This document shows, piece after piece, positions 19,578-28,558 of a DNA stretch of 64,000 nucleotides. Origin of the DNA: CAWEWH01 sp963812775 (GTDB lineage Bacteria; Pseudomonadota; Alphaproteobacteria; Rhizobiales; Beijerinckiaceae); contig CAWEWH010000005.1 in assembly GCA_963812775.1 (NCBI GenBank), positions 1,054,001-1,118,000 on the forward strand, written 5' to 3'. The notes under the pieces are model-generated. The model searched no databases and was not told the DNA's origin. It saw only the letters and a list, made by a program, of their open reading frames with translations. How positions within the stretch are numbered: the stretch's first letter is position 1; each line of letters begins with the position of its first letter. The translations under genes and the position numbers were made by a program.

Positions 19578-20603
19578 ATGGCCGCCCTCAAGAACCGTCA
19601 GATCACCATGGCGACCCGCCCCGAGGGCGAGCCGCGCCCCGACAATTTCCGCCTGGTCACGACTGACGCGCCGCAACCGGGCCCTGGCCAGGTCCTGGTC
19701 AAGACCCAGTACCTTTCCCTCGACCCCTATATGCGCGGCCGCATGAGCACGGCGCGCTCCTATTCCAAGCCCCTCGAGCCTGGCGACGTGATCGTCGGCC
19801 AGACCGTCGGCAAGGTCGTCGCCTCCAACGATCCGGGCTTCAAGCCTGGCGAGACGGTGCTCGCCTATTCCGGCTGGCAGGATTACGCGGTCGCCGTCCC
19901 GGCGACCTTGCGCAAGCTCGACCCCAAGGCGGCTCCCATCTCGACCGGGCTTGGCGTTCTCGGCATGCCGGGCATGACCGCCTACACGGGGCTGCTCAAT
20001 ATCGGCCAGCCGAAGGCCGGCGAGACTGTCGTGGTGGCGGCCGCGACAGGGGCGGTCGGCTCGGTAGTTGGCCAGATCGCCAAGCTCAAGGGCTGCCGTG
20101 CCGTGGGCATCGCGGGCGGCGCCGACAAGTGCCGCGCGCTGACGCAGGAGTTCGGCTTCGACGCCGCCGTCGATCATCGCGACAAGGACCTGGCCGCGAA
20201 GCTCGCGGCCGCCTGCCCCAAGGGCATCGACGTCTATTTCGAGAATGTCGGCGGTGCCGTGTTCGAGGCGGTCGTGCCGCTGCTCAACGACTTCGCCCGC
20301 GTGCCGGTGTGCGGACTCATCGCCCATTACAACGACACCGCGCCTCTGCCCGGTCCGAACCTGTTGCCGCTGTTCATGCGCGCCACCTTGACGCGGCGCA
20401 TCCTCACGCGGGGCTTCATCGTGTCGGATTTCGGCGCCCAGCTTCCCGACTTCCTGCGCGACATGAGCCAGTGGGTGCGCGACGGCAAGGTCAAGTACCG
20501 CGAAGACGTCGTTGACGGACTGGAGAAGGCGCCTGAAGCCTTCATCGGCCTGCTCAAGGGCAAGAACTTCGGCAAGCTTCTCGTCAAGGTCGCCAACGAC
20601 TGA
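19578..20603 (+). CDS. NADP-dependent alkenal/one reductase (CurA type, MDR superfamily)
   Basis: 341 residues, a zinc-free medium-chain dehydrogenase. PYMRGRMS near the start, GMTAYTGLLNIGQPKAGETVVV and the dinucleotide loop AAATGAVGSVVGQIAKLKG, then FENVGG and VPVCGLIAHYN, place it in the leukotriene B4 12-hydroxydehydrogenase/CurA group. These reduce alpha,beta-unsaturated carbonyls with NADPH. The ATG at 19578 has GGGAG upstream. It is a single gene, divergent from the acyltransferase and followed by the AmpG-like permease after 65 bp. Confidence 0.85.
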   Translation: MAALKNRQITMATRPEGEPRPDNFRLVTTDAPQPGPGQVLVKTQYLSLDPYMRGRMSTARSYSKPLEPGDVIVGQTVGKVVASNDPGFKPGETVLAYSGWQDYAVAVPATLRKLDPKAAPISTGLGVLGMPGMTAYTGLLNIGQPKAGETVVVAAATGAVGSVVGQIAKLKGCRAVGIAGGADKCRALTQEFGFDAAVDHRDKDLAAKLAAACPKGIDVYFENVGGAVFEAVVPLLNDFARVPVCGLIAHYNDTAPLPGPNLLPLFMRATLTRRILTRGFIVSDFGAQLPDFLRDMSQWVRDGKVKYREDVVDGLEKAPEAFIGLLKGKNFGKLLVKVAND

Positions 20604-20668
20604 GCGACGTTTCGGCTCGCTGCGGCGCCCGTTAGGCCGCCGACGCGTTTGCCGCTATTGTTCGCACG

Positions 20669-22000
20669 ATGAAGGACGACTCGCCCACGAGCGATTCGTC
20701 CGGCGGTCTCGCCGGCGCGATCAAGCCCTATTTCGAGCGCGCGCCGCTGGGCGCGCTTTTCCTGGGCATCTCGTCCGGCTTTCCGTTTGCGATGATCGGC
20801 GCGACGCTGACGACGCGGCTCGCGCAGGACGGCATCGACAAGCGAAGCATCACCGCTTTCACGCTGGCCTTCCTCGTCTACAACCTGAAGCCGCTGTGGG
20901 CCTGGGTCGTCGACGGCGTGCGCCTGCCGCTCATCGGCCGCCTCGGCCAGCGGGTATCGTGGATGTTGGTGGCGGGCGTGCTCGTCATCGCCGCCGTCGC
21001 CAACCTTGCGCTGGTCGACCCTAAGGCGAGCCTCGCGGCAACCGCGACCGCCGCCATCCTGGTCGGCTTGGCGGGTGCCACCTTCGACATCGTCATCGAT
21101 GCCTATCGCATCGAGATATTAGAGCCGCGCCAGCTCGGTGTCGGCGCCGGCATGTCGCAATATGGCTGGCGCATCGGCTCGGCTGCTTCCGGCGCGCTGG
21201 CGCTGGTTCTTGCGGCACGTTACGGCTGGGCGGCCGGCTACGTTGCCTGCGCCGTGTTCGCGCTGCCCGCCATGCTGACCGCTCTCGTGCTAGGTGAGCC
21301 CGAGCGCCACCGGGAACCTGCCGCGCGTTCGCGGCTGGCGGCGATCGGCCAATCGATCGCCGGCCCGCTTGTCGAGTTCTTCCGCCGTTCGGGCGCGCTC
21401 TTGGTCCTGCTCTTCGTCCTCGTCCACAAGATCGGCGACACTCTCGCCAACCTGACGCTCAGGCTCCTGTTCAACGATCTCGGCTACAACAACGACGAGA
21501 TTGCCATCTACGACATCGGTTTCGGCTTCTGGGCGCTGCTGGCCGGCATCTTCGTCGGTGGCATCCTCTACGCGCGCCTAGGGCTCAAGCGCTCGGTGCT
21601 GCTGAGCCTCGTCCTGATGGGCGTCTCCAACCTGAGCTTCTCGGGCTTGGCGCTGATCGGGCACAGCAACGCGGGGATGGCCGGCGCCATCGGCTTCGAG
21701 AATTTCTCGAGCGGCATCGGCGGCGTCTGCGTCGTTGCCTATTTCTCGGCGCTCTGCGACCTGCGCTTCACGGCCGCGCAATATGCGCTGATCTCGGCCG
21801 CCGCCAGCATCGTCGGGCGCTTCATCAGCGGCACGACGGCGGGCGCCATGATCGAATGGATGGGCTACGTGAACTACTACCTGCTGACCACCGTGGCGGC
21901 GCTGCCCGGCATCCTGTTGTTCTGGTGGATGATGCGCGCCGGGCTGATCGACCGCTCGATCGGCGACGCCGGCACCGAAGGCGAACGCCAGGCGCGATGA
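20669..22000 (+). CDS. AmpG-like muropeptide MFS permease
   Basis: 443 residues, about 12 membrane helices. LFLGISSGFPFAMIGATLTTRLAQDGIDKRSI and YNLKPLWAWVVD match the start of the AmpG family (SGFPxxLxxxTL..WL, FKFLWAPLxD). The DIVIDAYRIEIL and SQYGWRIG region matches its second half. AmpG imports anhydro-muropeptides for peptidoglycan recycling and feeds AmpR/AmpC induction. No other recycling gene is next to it. ATG at 20669 follows 65 bp after the reductase gene. Confidence 0.75.
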   Translation: MKDDSPTSDSSGGLAGAIKPYFERAPLGALFLGISSGFPFAMIGATLTTRLAQDGIDKRSITAFTLAFLVYNLKPLWAWVVDGVRLPLIGRLGQRVSWMLVAGVLVIAAVANLALVDPKASLAATATAAILVGLAGATFDIVIDAYRIEILEPRQLGVGAGMSQYGWRIGSAASGALALVLAARYGWAAGYVACAVFALPAMLTALVLGEPERHREPAARSRLAAIGQSIAGPLVEFFRRSGALLVLLFVLVHKIGDTLANLTLRLLFNDLGYNNDEIAIYDIGFGFWALLAGIFVGGILYARLGLKRSVLLSLVLMGVSNLSFSGLALIGHSNAGMAGAIGFENFSSGIGGVCVVAYFSALCDLRFTAAQYALISAAASIVGRFISGTTAGAMIEWMGYVNYYLLTTVAALPGILLFWWMMRAGLIDRSIGDAGTEGERQAR

Positions 22001-22132
22001 AAAACGACGCCACTTAGGCCGACTTATCAGACAGGGTCATGCGCCAGGAGAGCCCCTGCAGGAAGCCGGGTGCGATTGCATGCGATTGCATTGCGCTCTA
22101 GCGTCCCTCCAACCCCCCATTTGGAGGATACC

Positions 22133-23320
22133 ATGAAGAGATTGTTCGGCGCTGCACTTGTGGGCGCTTCCCTGTTGGCCAGCGGTGCTGCCACCGCCCA
22201 GGACATCAAGGTCGCGTTCATCTCCTCGAAGACCGGCCCTTTGGAGGCCTACGCCAAGCAGACCGAGGCCGGCCTCACGCTTGGCCTCGAATTTCTCACT
22301 GGCGGCACGATGGCCGTGAACGGCCGCAAGATCGTCGTGCTGGCGAAGGACGACCAGGGCAAGCCCGATCTCGCAAAATCGCTGCTCGAGCAGGCGTATG
22401 GCGATGATCGCGTTGACCTCGCCATCGGCACGAGCTCGTCGGGCGCCGCGCTCGCCATGCTGCCGGTCGCCGAGGATGCCAAGAAGATCCTCATCGTCGA
22501 ACCCGCCGTTGCCGATCAGATCACCGGCGAGAGATGGAACCGCTACATCTTCCGAACCGCCCGCAATTCGACGCAGGACGCACTGGCCGGTGCCGTCGCG
22601 CTCGGCAACGCCGAGGTGTCGGTCGCCACCTTGGCGCAGGACTATGCTTTCGGGCGCGACGGCGTTGCCGCCGTCAAGGGCGCGCTCGACGCCACCAAGT
22701 CGAAGGCCAAGGTGGTGTTCGAGGAATATGCGCCACAGAATACCACTGACTTCACGGCCTCGGCGCAACGCATCTTCGATGCACTGAAGGACAAGCCCGG
22801 CCGCAAGATCCTGGTCATCATCTGGGCCGGCGCCTCGCCATTCTCCAAGATCATGGACTTGAAGCCCGATCGTTTCGGCATCGAGGTGGCGCCGGGCGGC
22901 AACATCCTGCCGGTGCTGAAGTCCTACAAGGCGTATCCCGGCATCGAGGGGGCGGTTTACTACTATTACGGCTTCCCCAAGAATCCGATGAACGACTGGC
23001 TCGTCACGGAGCACAAGAAGCGCTTCAACGTTCCGCCGGATTTCTTCACCGCCGGGGGCATGGCGGCCGCTTCCGCCGTCGTCGCCGCCGTCAAGAAGGC
23101 CGGCTCCACCGACACCGAGAAACTCATCGCCGCCATGGAGGGCCTGGAGTTCGACACGCCGAAGGGCAAGATGAGCTTCCGCAAGGAGGATCATCAGGCG
23201 CTGCAGGCCATGTATCACTTCAAAGTCAAGTCGGGCGGCAGCGACGAGTGGGACCTGCTCGAATTGGTGCGCGAGATCCCGGCCTCCGAAATGCCGGTGC
23301 CGATCAAGAACAAGCGTTAG
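22133..23320 (+). CDS. Branched-chain amino acid/amide-type ABC transporter, substrate-binding protein (LivK-like)
   Basis: 395 residues with a signal peptide (MKRLFGAALVGASLLASGAA, cut after ATA/AQ). The mature part is a type I periplasmic binding protein of the Leu/Ile/Val/amide family: IKVAFISSKTGPLEAYAKQTEAGL, then NGRKIVVLAKDDQGKPDLAKSLLEQ, and the hinge-crossing YAFGRDG. It is first in a five-gene transport operon (K-G-F-H-M). Many members of this family bind aromatic acids, urea or amides rather than amino acids. The ligand cannot be told, although the epoxide-hydrolase-like gene at the end hints at a xenobiotic or lipid-like compound (inference). Confidence 0.9.
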   Translation: MKRLFGAALVGASLLASGAATAQDIKVAFISSKTGPLEAYAKQTEAGLTLGLEFLTGGTMAVNGRKIVVLAKDDQGKPDLAKSLLEQAYGDDRVDLAIGTSSSGAALAMLPVAEDAKKILIVEPAVADQITGERWNRYIFRTARNSTQDALAGAVALGNAEVSVATLAQDYAFGRDGVAAVKGALDATKSKAKVVFEEYAPQNTTDFTASAQRIFDALKDKPGRKILVIIWAGASPFSKIMDLKPDRFGIEVAPGGNILPVLKSYKAYPGIEGAVYYYYGFPKNPMNDWLVTEHKKRFNVPPDFFTAGGMAAASAVVAAVKKAGSTDTEKLIAAMEGLEFDTPKGKMSFRKEDHQALQAMYHFKVKSGGSDEWDLLELVREIPASEMPVPIKNKR

Positions 23321-23415
23321 CGAATGCAACGACGACCACCGTGTGCGCTGCGCGGCATTCGTGCGCGGTTGCCCAAGGGGAGGGGGTGGGCGCGCGTCTG
23401 TTCCGCGGAGCGGCA

Positions 23416-24181
23416 ATGATCGACACCCCGGCCCTTGAGACGCGCGATCTGACCGTCCGCTTCGGCGGCCACGTCGCAGTCAATGCGGTGAGCTGCGCCT
23501 TTCGCCCCGGCACGCTCACCGCCATCGTGGGTCCCAACGGCGCCGGCAAGACGACCTATTTCAATCTCATCTCCGGCCAGCTCAGGGCGACGGCGGGGCG
23601 CGTTCTTCTGCACGGCGCGGAACGTCACAGGCCTATCCGTTTCCGCCCGCACCCGCCGTGGCATGGGCCGCGCCTTTCAGCTCACCAACCTGTTTCCCGG
23701 GCTGACCGTCCGCGAGAATGTGCGCGTCGCCGTCCAAAGCCGGCGCGGCGCCGGCCTCGATCTCGTGCACTCGTGGGCAAGCCGCACCGATCTCATCGGC
23801 GAGGCGGAGGAGATTCTTGCCCGGGTGGCGCTCAGCGAGCGGCTCAACGATCTCGCCGGCGCCTTGCCGCATGGCGATCAGCGCAAGCTCGAGGTCGCCA
23901 TGCTGATCGCGCTGAAGCCCGACATCTTCATGTTCGACGAGCCGACCGCGGGCATGAGCGTCGACGACGTTCCAACCATCCTCGACCTCATCCGGGACAT
24001 CAAGGCACGCGCCGACCGGACCATTCTGCTGGTCGAGCACAAGATGGACGTTGTGCGCTCGCTCGCCGACCGAATTATCGTCCTCCACAACGGCACGCTG
24101 GTGGCCGACGGCAAGCCCGAGGACGTCATCGCGCTGCCGGTCGTGCAGGAGGCCTATCTCGGGGTTGCGCCTAGCGCATGA
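23416..24181 (+). pseudogene. ABC transporter ATP-binding protein (LivG-like), one +1 frameshift
   Basis: 254 residues after repair. Walker A is GPNGAGKTT, the signature region is modified (GALPHGDQRKLEVAM), Walker B is IFMFDEPTAGMS, and the switch is LLVEHKMD. One extra base at about 23623 (GCGGAACGTCACAGGC) breaks the frame between the Walker A half and GRAFQLTNLFPGL. The stop TGA lies inside the first copy of the CGCATGATC repeat (GCATGATC), so the repeat supplies the stop codon. Second gene of the transport operon. Confidence 0.85.
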
Positions 24182-24345
24182 TCCCGAAAAGTGTCAGCGG
24201 TTTTCGGGTAAGATCATGCGCCAAATCAAAACCTTTCGCATGATCCCGAAAAGTGTCAGCGGTTTTCGGGTAAGATCATGCGCCAAATCAAAACCCTTCG
24301 CATGATCCCGAAAAGTGTGAGCGGTTTTCGGATAGGATCATGCGC
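24175..24345. repeat. Three tandem copies of the CGCATGATC palindrome
   Basis: Three units start at 24176, 24238 and 24300 with a 62 bp period. Each unit has CGCATGATCCCGAAAAGTGT, AGCGGTTTTCGG and GATCATGCG: the ends form a stem (CGCATGATC/GATCATGCG) and the inner CCGAAAA/TTTTCGG forms a second one. The array separates the two ATPase genes of the operon and holds the stop codon of the first. It may act as a processing or attenuation site. Confidence 0.9.
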
Positions 24346-24399
24346 CAAGTAAAAAACATCGAGCGCCCATCCGATGCAAAGCAAGCGGATCGCGCTCTG

Positions 24400-25131
24400 A
24401 TGCCTGAGCCGGACGCGCTGCTCAGCCTTGCGGCGGTCGAGACCCATATCGGCCCCTACCATATCCTGCACGGCGTCGACCTTGCCGTGCCGCGCGGTGG
24501 TCTCACCATGCTGCTCGGCCGCAATGGTGCAGGGAAGACCACGACGCTGCGCACCATCATGGGACTTTGGCGGGCCTCGGCCGGCGAGGTGGTCTTCGAC
24601 GGGGAGACGATAACCGGGCGCACCACGCCGGCCATCGCCCAATCGGGCATAGCCTACGTGCCCGAGAATATGGGGATTTTCTCGGACCTCACGGTCCGTG
24701 AGAACTTGTTGCTGGCGGCGCGCGCCGGCGACATCGACGCCCAGCGCCTGCGCTGGGTGTTCGGCCTGTTTCCGGCGCTCCAGACCTTTTGGGCGCTGCG
24801 CGCCGGCTCGCTGTCGGGCGGTCAGAAGCAGATGCTGTCCATCGCCCGCGCCATCATCGAGCCGCGCAAGCTCCTCCTCGTCGATGAGCCCACAAAGGGG
24901 CTCGCCCCGTCCATCATCGTCAACATGGTGGCGGCATTTCGCGAGCTGAAGGGAGACAAGACCACCATCCTCCTGGTCGAGCAGAATTTCGCGGTTGCCG
25001 AGGCCCTTGGCGATACGGTGGCGGTGATGGACGACGGGCGCGTTGTGCACCGCGGCCCGATGGCCGAGCTCGCCGAGGATCGCGACCTGCAGCAGCGGCT
25101 GCTCGGATTGAGCCTGGATCGACACCAATGA
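24400..25131 (+). CDS. ABC transporter ATP-binding protein (LivF-like)
   Basis: 243 residues. Walker A GRNGAGKTT, signature LSGGQKQML, Walker B LLLVDEPTKGLAP and switch LLVEQNF are intact. The second ATPase of the branched-chain-type importer. The ATG at 24400 starts the conserved part (MPEPDALLSLAAVETHIG). An ATG at 24340 inside the third repeat copy is in frame and would add 20 residues encoded by repeat sequence; I consider it less likely. It is followed at 10 bp by the permease gene. Confidence 0.92.
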   Translation: MPEPDALLSLAAVETHIGPYHILHGVDLAVPRGGLTMLLGRNGAGKTTTLRTIMGLWRASAGEVVFDGETITGRTTPAIAQSGIAYVPENMGIFSDLTVRENLLLAARAGDIDAQRLRWVFGLFPALQTFWALRAGSLSGGQKQMLSIARAIIEPRKLLLVDEPTKGLAPSIIVNMVAAFRELKGDKTTILLVEQNFAVAEALGDTVAVMDDGRVVHRGPMAELAEDRDLQQRLLGLSLDRHQ

Positions 25132-25141
25132 GGGCCGACCA

Positions 25142-26155
25142 ATGAGCGCCATTGACGCCAGCCGGCCGGTACCCGTCATGCAACGCCTCGACTGGGCGCC
25201 GCTGGCGCTCGCCCCGGCCCTGGCGCTCCTCGCCTTGCCGCTTGTCGGCTCGCCGTCGACATGGGTGACGCTCACCGTCGCCGGCCTCGCCATGGGCATG
25301 ATGATCTTCATCATGGCGTCGGGGCTGACCCTGATCTTCGGCCTGATGGACGTGCTCAACTTCGGTCACGGCGCCTTCATCAGCCTCGGCGCCTATGCGG
25401 CGCTCATCGCCATCGCGCCTCTGGCGCCGACGCTTGCGGCCGACTCGCTCCTGCTCAATCTCCTGGCGCTCGCCGCCATCATCATGACCGCCATGCTGGT
25501 CACCGGCGCCTTCGGTTACGCCTTCGAGCGTCTCATCGTCATGCCGGTCTACGGCCAGCACCTGAAGCAGATCCTCATCACCATGGGCGGCCTCATCGTC
25601 GTGCAGCAGCTCATCGTCGTGCTGTGGGGTGCAGCCCCCATCACCATCCCGGTGCCTGCCGCGTTCCGCGGCTCGCTCTTGTTCGGCGACGTCGCGGTGG
25701 AGCGCTATCGGCTCATCGCGGTGGCGGTCGGCCTCGTCGTTTTCGTCGGCATGGTGCTCGTCCTCAATCGCACCAAGATCGGCCTGCTCATCCGCGCCGG
25801 CGTCGAGAACCGCGAGATGGTCGAGGCGCTCGGCTATCGCATCCGCCGCCTCTTCGTCGGTGTCTTCGTTGTCGGCTCGGCGCTCGCCGGTCTCGGCGGC
25901 GTGCTGTGGGCCTTCTACAAGGAGACGCTCACCTCCGGCATGGGCCTCGAGGTCCAGGTGCTCATCTTCATTGTCGTCATCATCGGCGGCCTGGGCTCGG
26001 TCGGCGGCTGCTTCATCGGCTCGCTGCTCGTGGCGCTGCTCGCCAACTACGCCGGCTTCCTCGCCCCGAAGCTGGCGCTTGGCTCCAACATCCTGCTGAT
26101 GGTCCTGATCCTGCTGTGGCGGGATCGCGGCCTCTATCCGTTGGTGAGGCGCTGA
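25142..26155 (+). CDS. ABC transporter permease (LivH-like)
   Basis: 337 residues, about eight to nine membrane helices. The signature IFGLMDVLNFGHGAFISLGAYAAL is typical of LivH. The coupling helix region includes RAGVENREMVEALGYRIRRLF, and GGLGSVGGCFIGSLLV comes near the end. With the LivM-like subunit it forms the inner-membrane channel. The stop is followed one base later by the next ATG, so the genes are translated together. Confidence 0.92.
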   Translation: MSAIDASRPVPVMQRLDWAPLALAPALALLALPLVGSPSTWVTLTVAGLAMGMMIFIMASGLTLIFGLMDVLNFGHGAFISLGAYAALIAIAPLAPTLAADSLLLNLLALAAIIMTAMLVTGAFGYAFERLIVMPVYGQHLKQILITMGGLIVVQQLIVVLWGAAPITIPVPAAFRGSLLFGDVAVERYRLIAVAVGLVVFVGMVLVLNRTKIGLLIRAGVENREMVEALGYRIRRLFVGVFVVGSALAGLGGVLWAFYKETLTSGMGLEVQVLIFIVVIIGGLGSVGGCFIGSLLVALLANYAGFLAPKLALGSNILLMVLILLWRDRGLYPLVRR

Positions 26156-26156
26156 C

Positions 26157-27212
26157 ATGGTTGCCGGCCGCGCTGAGCCGAAGGTCCGCAGTCGCGCCTT
26201 GGATGCGGCGTTGCTGCTGATTGTCGCGGGACTTGTGGTGGCGCCGTGGCTGCCCGGCGCACAGCCGCTCAATGTGGCCGCGAAGATTTGCTATTTCATC
26301 GTGCTGGCCGCGAGCTTCGATCTCCTGCTCGGCTATACCGGCATCGTCTCCTTCGCCCACACCATGTTCTTCGGCATCGGCGGCTATGGCGCGGCCATCG
26401 CCTTCACCATGCTGAGCCCGACCTTCGGCGCGCTCGCCATCGGCGTCGGGCTTGCGCTCGCCCTGTCCATCGTGCTCGCCCTGATCATCGGCCTCTTTTC
26501 GTTGCGCGTGCAGGCCATATTTTTCGCCATGATCACGCTCGCCGTGGCGAGCGCCTTCGCGATCCTCGCCTCGCAGCTCGGCTGGCTGACCGGCGGCGAG
26601 GACGGCCTGACTTTTCGCGTGCCGGAACTGCTGCGGCCGACCTTCCGTGTCTTCGAAGAGCCGGTCCTCGGCCCCACGCTCAACGGCAACGTCATCCGCT
26701 ACTATCTGATCTTCCTGACCGCTCTCCTGCTCTTCCTTGCCATGTTGCGGCTGACCAACTCGCCTTTCGGCCGCACCCTGCAGGCCATCCGCGAAAACCC
26801 CTTCCGGGCCGAGGCAATCGGCTATCGCACCGTCGTCTATCGCTCGATCATCAACTGCATTGCTGCCGCCATCGCCACATTGGCCGGCGTGCTGTGCGCG
26901 CTGTGGCTGCGCTACACCGGCCCCGGCACGACGCTGAGTTTCGACATCATGCTGGATATCCTGTTGATGGTGGTCATTGGTGGCATGGGCACGCTTTACG
27001 GCGCCGTCATCGGCGCCACCATCCTGCTGCTCGCCGAGAGCTATCTGCAGAACATCATGGGCGTCGTCAGCCGCTCGCTCGAAGGCGTACCCATCCTGCC
27101 GCAGCTCTTCCATCCCGACCGCTGGCTCTTGTGGCTTGGCATTCTCTTCATCCTGAGTGTCTACTTCTTTCCTGCCGGCATCGTCGGCAAGCTGCGGGGG
27201 CGCCGCGCATGA
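26157..27212 (+). CDS. ABC transporter permease (LivM-like)
   Basis: 351 residues, about ten hydrophobic segments. LLLGYTGIVSFAHTMFFGIGGYGAA and GRTLQAIRENPFRAEAIGYRT are LivM signatures, and GGMGTLYGAVIGA matches the usual C-terminal block. The stop TGA sits in a degenerate copy of the CGCATGATC repeat (27206-27251), as in the LivG-like gene. Last transport gene of the operon. Confidence 0.92.
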   Translation: MVAGRAEPKVRSRALDAALLLIVAGLVVAPWLPGAQPLNVAAKICYFIVLAASFDLLLGYTGIVSFAHTMFFGIGGYGAAIAFTMLSPTFGALAIGVGLALALSIVLALIIGLFSLRVQAIFFAMITLAVASAFAILASQLGWLTGGEDGLTFRVPELLRPTFRVFEEPVLGPTLNGNVIRYYLIFLTALLLFLAMLRLTNSPFGRTLQAIRENPFRAEAIGYRTVVYRSIINCIAAAIATLAGVLCALWLRYTGPGTTLSFDIMLDILLMVVIGGMGTLYGAVIGATILLLAESYLQNIMGVVSRSLEGVPILPQLFHPDRWLLWLGILFILSVYFFPAGIVGKLRGRRA

Positions 27213-27251
27213 TCCCGAAGCGTGTGCGCGGCTTTCAGACAAGATCACGCG
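27206..27251. repeat. Degenerate copy of the CGCATGATC palindrome
   Basis: CGCATGATCCCGAAGCGTGT followed by GCGGCTTTCAGACAAGATCACGCG keeps both ends and the loop of the family with several changes. It provides the stop codon of the LivM-like gene and ends 13 bp before the next start codon. Confidence 0.75.
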
Positions 27252-27264
27252 TCGCAGCGAGCGC

Positions 27265-28434
27265 ATGACCACCACCATCGACACCACGAGCTTGCCACCG
27301 TATGGCGGCGCGACCCTTCCTCCGGGCATCCGCTCGCGCATCGTCGACAACGTCAACGGGCTCGCGATGCACGTGCTGGAGGCGGGCTTTGAGGCCAAGG
27401 ACCGGCCCTGCGTCCTGCTCCTGCACGGCTTCCCGGAGCTCGCCTATAGCTGGCGCAAGATCATGCTGCCGCTTGCCGCGGCGGGTTATCACGTGGTCGC
27501 CCCCGATCAGCGGGGCTATGGGCGGACCAGCGGCTGGGACGCCGCCTATGACGGCGATCTCGATTCGTTTCGCGTTCCCAACCTGGTCAGGGATGCGCTG
27601 GGTCTCGTGTCGGCGCTGGGCTTTCGCACCGTCGCGGCCGTGGTCGGACATGACTTCGGCTCGCCCGTTGCGGCCTATTGCGCGCTGATCCGTCCTGACG
27701 TGTTCCGCTCGCTCGTGCTGATGAGCGCCCCGTTCGGCGGGCCCCCGGCGCTGCCGTTCAACACCGCCGACGAGGGGGCGCCGGCGGTTTCGCCTGACGC
27801 GCGACAGGTCTTCGAGGACCTCGCAAAGCTGGAGCGCCCCCGCAAGCACTACCAAAGTCACTACAGGACACGCGGCGCGGACGACGACATGCGCCGGGCC
27901 CCGCAGGGCATCCATGCGTTCCTGCGCGCCTATTATCATTTCAAGAGCGCCGACTGGACGCGCAACAACCCCTCCAAGCTCGCCTCCTTCACCGGGCGCG
28001 AGCTCGGCAGGATGCCGGCCTACTACATCATGGATCTCGACAAGAGCATGGCCGAGACCGTTGCGCCGGAAATGCCGTCGGCGGCCGAGATCGCTGCCTG
28101 CCGGTGGCTGCCGGACAATGAGCTTGCCGTATACGCGGCCGAGTTCGGCCGCACCGGGTTTCAGGGCGGCCTGCAGTGGTATCGCTGTCTTGTCGGCAAA
28201 TATGTCGCCGAGCTCGAAACGTTTTCCGGCCGCACCATCGATGTTCCGGCCTGCTTCATCGCCGGCAAAAGCGACTGGGGCGTCTATCAGAGCCCCGGTG
28301 CGCTGGAGAGGATGCAGAGCAGCGCCTGCACGCAATGGCGCGGCATGCATCTGGTCGCGGGCGCCGGGCATTGGGTGCAGCAGGAGCGCCCGGAGGAAGT
28401 GACAGGATTGCTTCTCGATTTCCTGCGCGGATAG
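27265..28434 (+). CDS. Alpha/beta hydrolase, epoxide-hydrolase-like
   Basis: 389 residues. HGFPELAYSWRKIM is the oxyanion-hole motif of epoxide hydrolases (HGFPE). The nucleophile position is Asp in VVGHDFGSPVAAY, as in epoxide hydrolases and dehalogenases rather than in Ser esterases. The catalytic His lies in GAGHWVQQERPEEV. A long cap domain lies between. The chosen ATG at 27265 follows the repeat; an upstream in-frame ATG lies inside the LivM-like gene. Its place directly after the ABC operon suggests it acts on the imported compound (inference). Confidence 0.78.
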   Translation: MTTTIDTTSLPPYGGATLPPGIRSRIVDNVNGLAMHVLEAGFEAKDRPCVLLLHGFPELAYSWRKIMLPLAAAGYHVVAPDQRGYGRTSGWDAAYDGDLDSFRVPNLVRDALGLVSALGFRTVAAVVGHDFGSPVAAYCALIRPDVFRSLVLMSAPFGGPPALPFNTADEGAPAVSPDARQVFEDLAKLERPRKHYQSHYRTRGADDDMRRAPQGIHAFLRAYYHFKSADWTRNNPSKLASFTGRELGRMPAYYIMDLDKSMAETVAPEMPSAAEIAACRWLPDNELAVYAAEFGRTGFQGGLQWYRCLVGKYVAELETFSGRTIDVPACFIAGKSDWGVYQSPGALERMQSSACTQWRGMHLVAGAGHWVQQERPEEVTGLLLDFLRG

Positions 28435-28558
28435 TCGAACGAGACGCGTCTCGCCGCCCAGAGATTGCCGACGGCGGCCGCCGCAACGTCTGCGATGGGC
28501 TTGGCGGGCGATGCCTGTAGCTCGGGGCGCCGAGCGTCCCGCCCGAAGAGGCTCCGCG

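Noticed and set aside
22066..22095. TGCGATTGCATGCGATTGCA as an operator
   Set aside because: A short direct repeat of GCGATTGCAT upstream of the binding-protein gene; too short and unsupported to call.
24175..24345. CRISPR-like array
   Set aside because: Only three units, the repeat is an interspersed palindrome, and the linkers are nearly identical instead of unique spacers; no cas genes.
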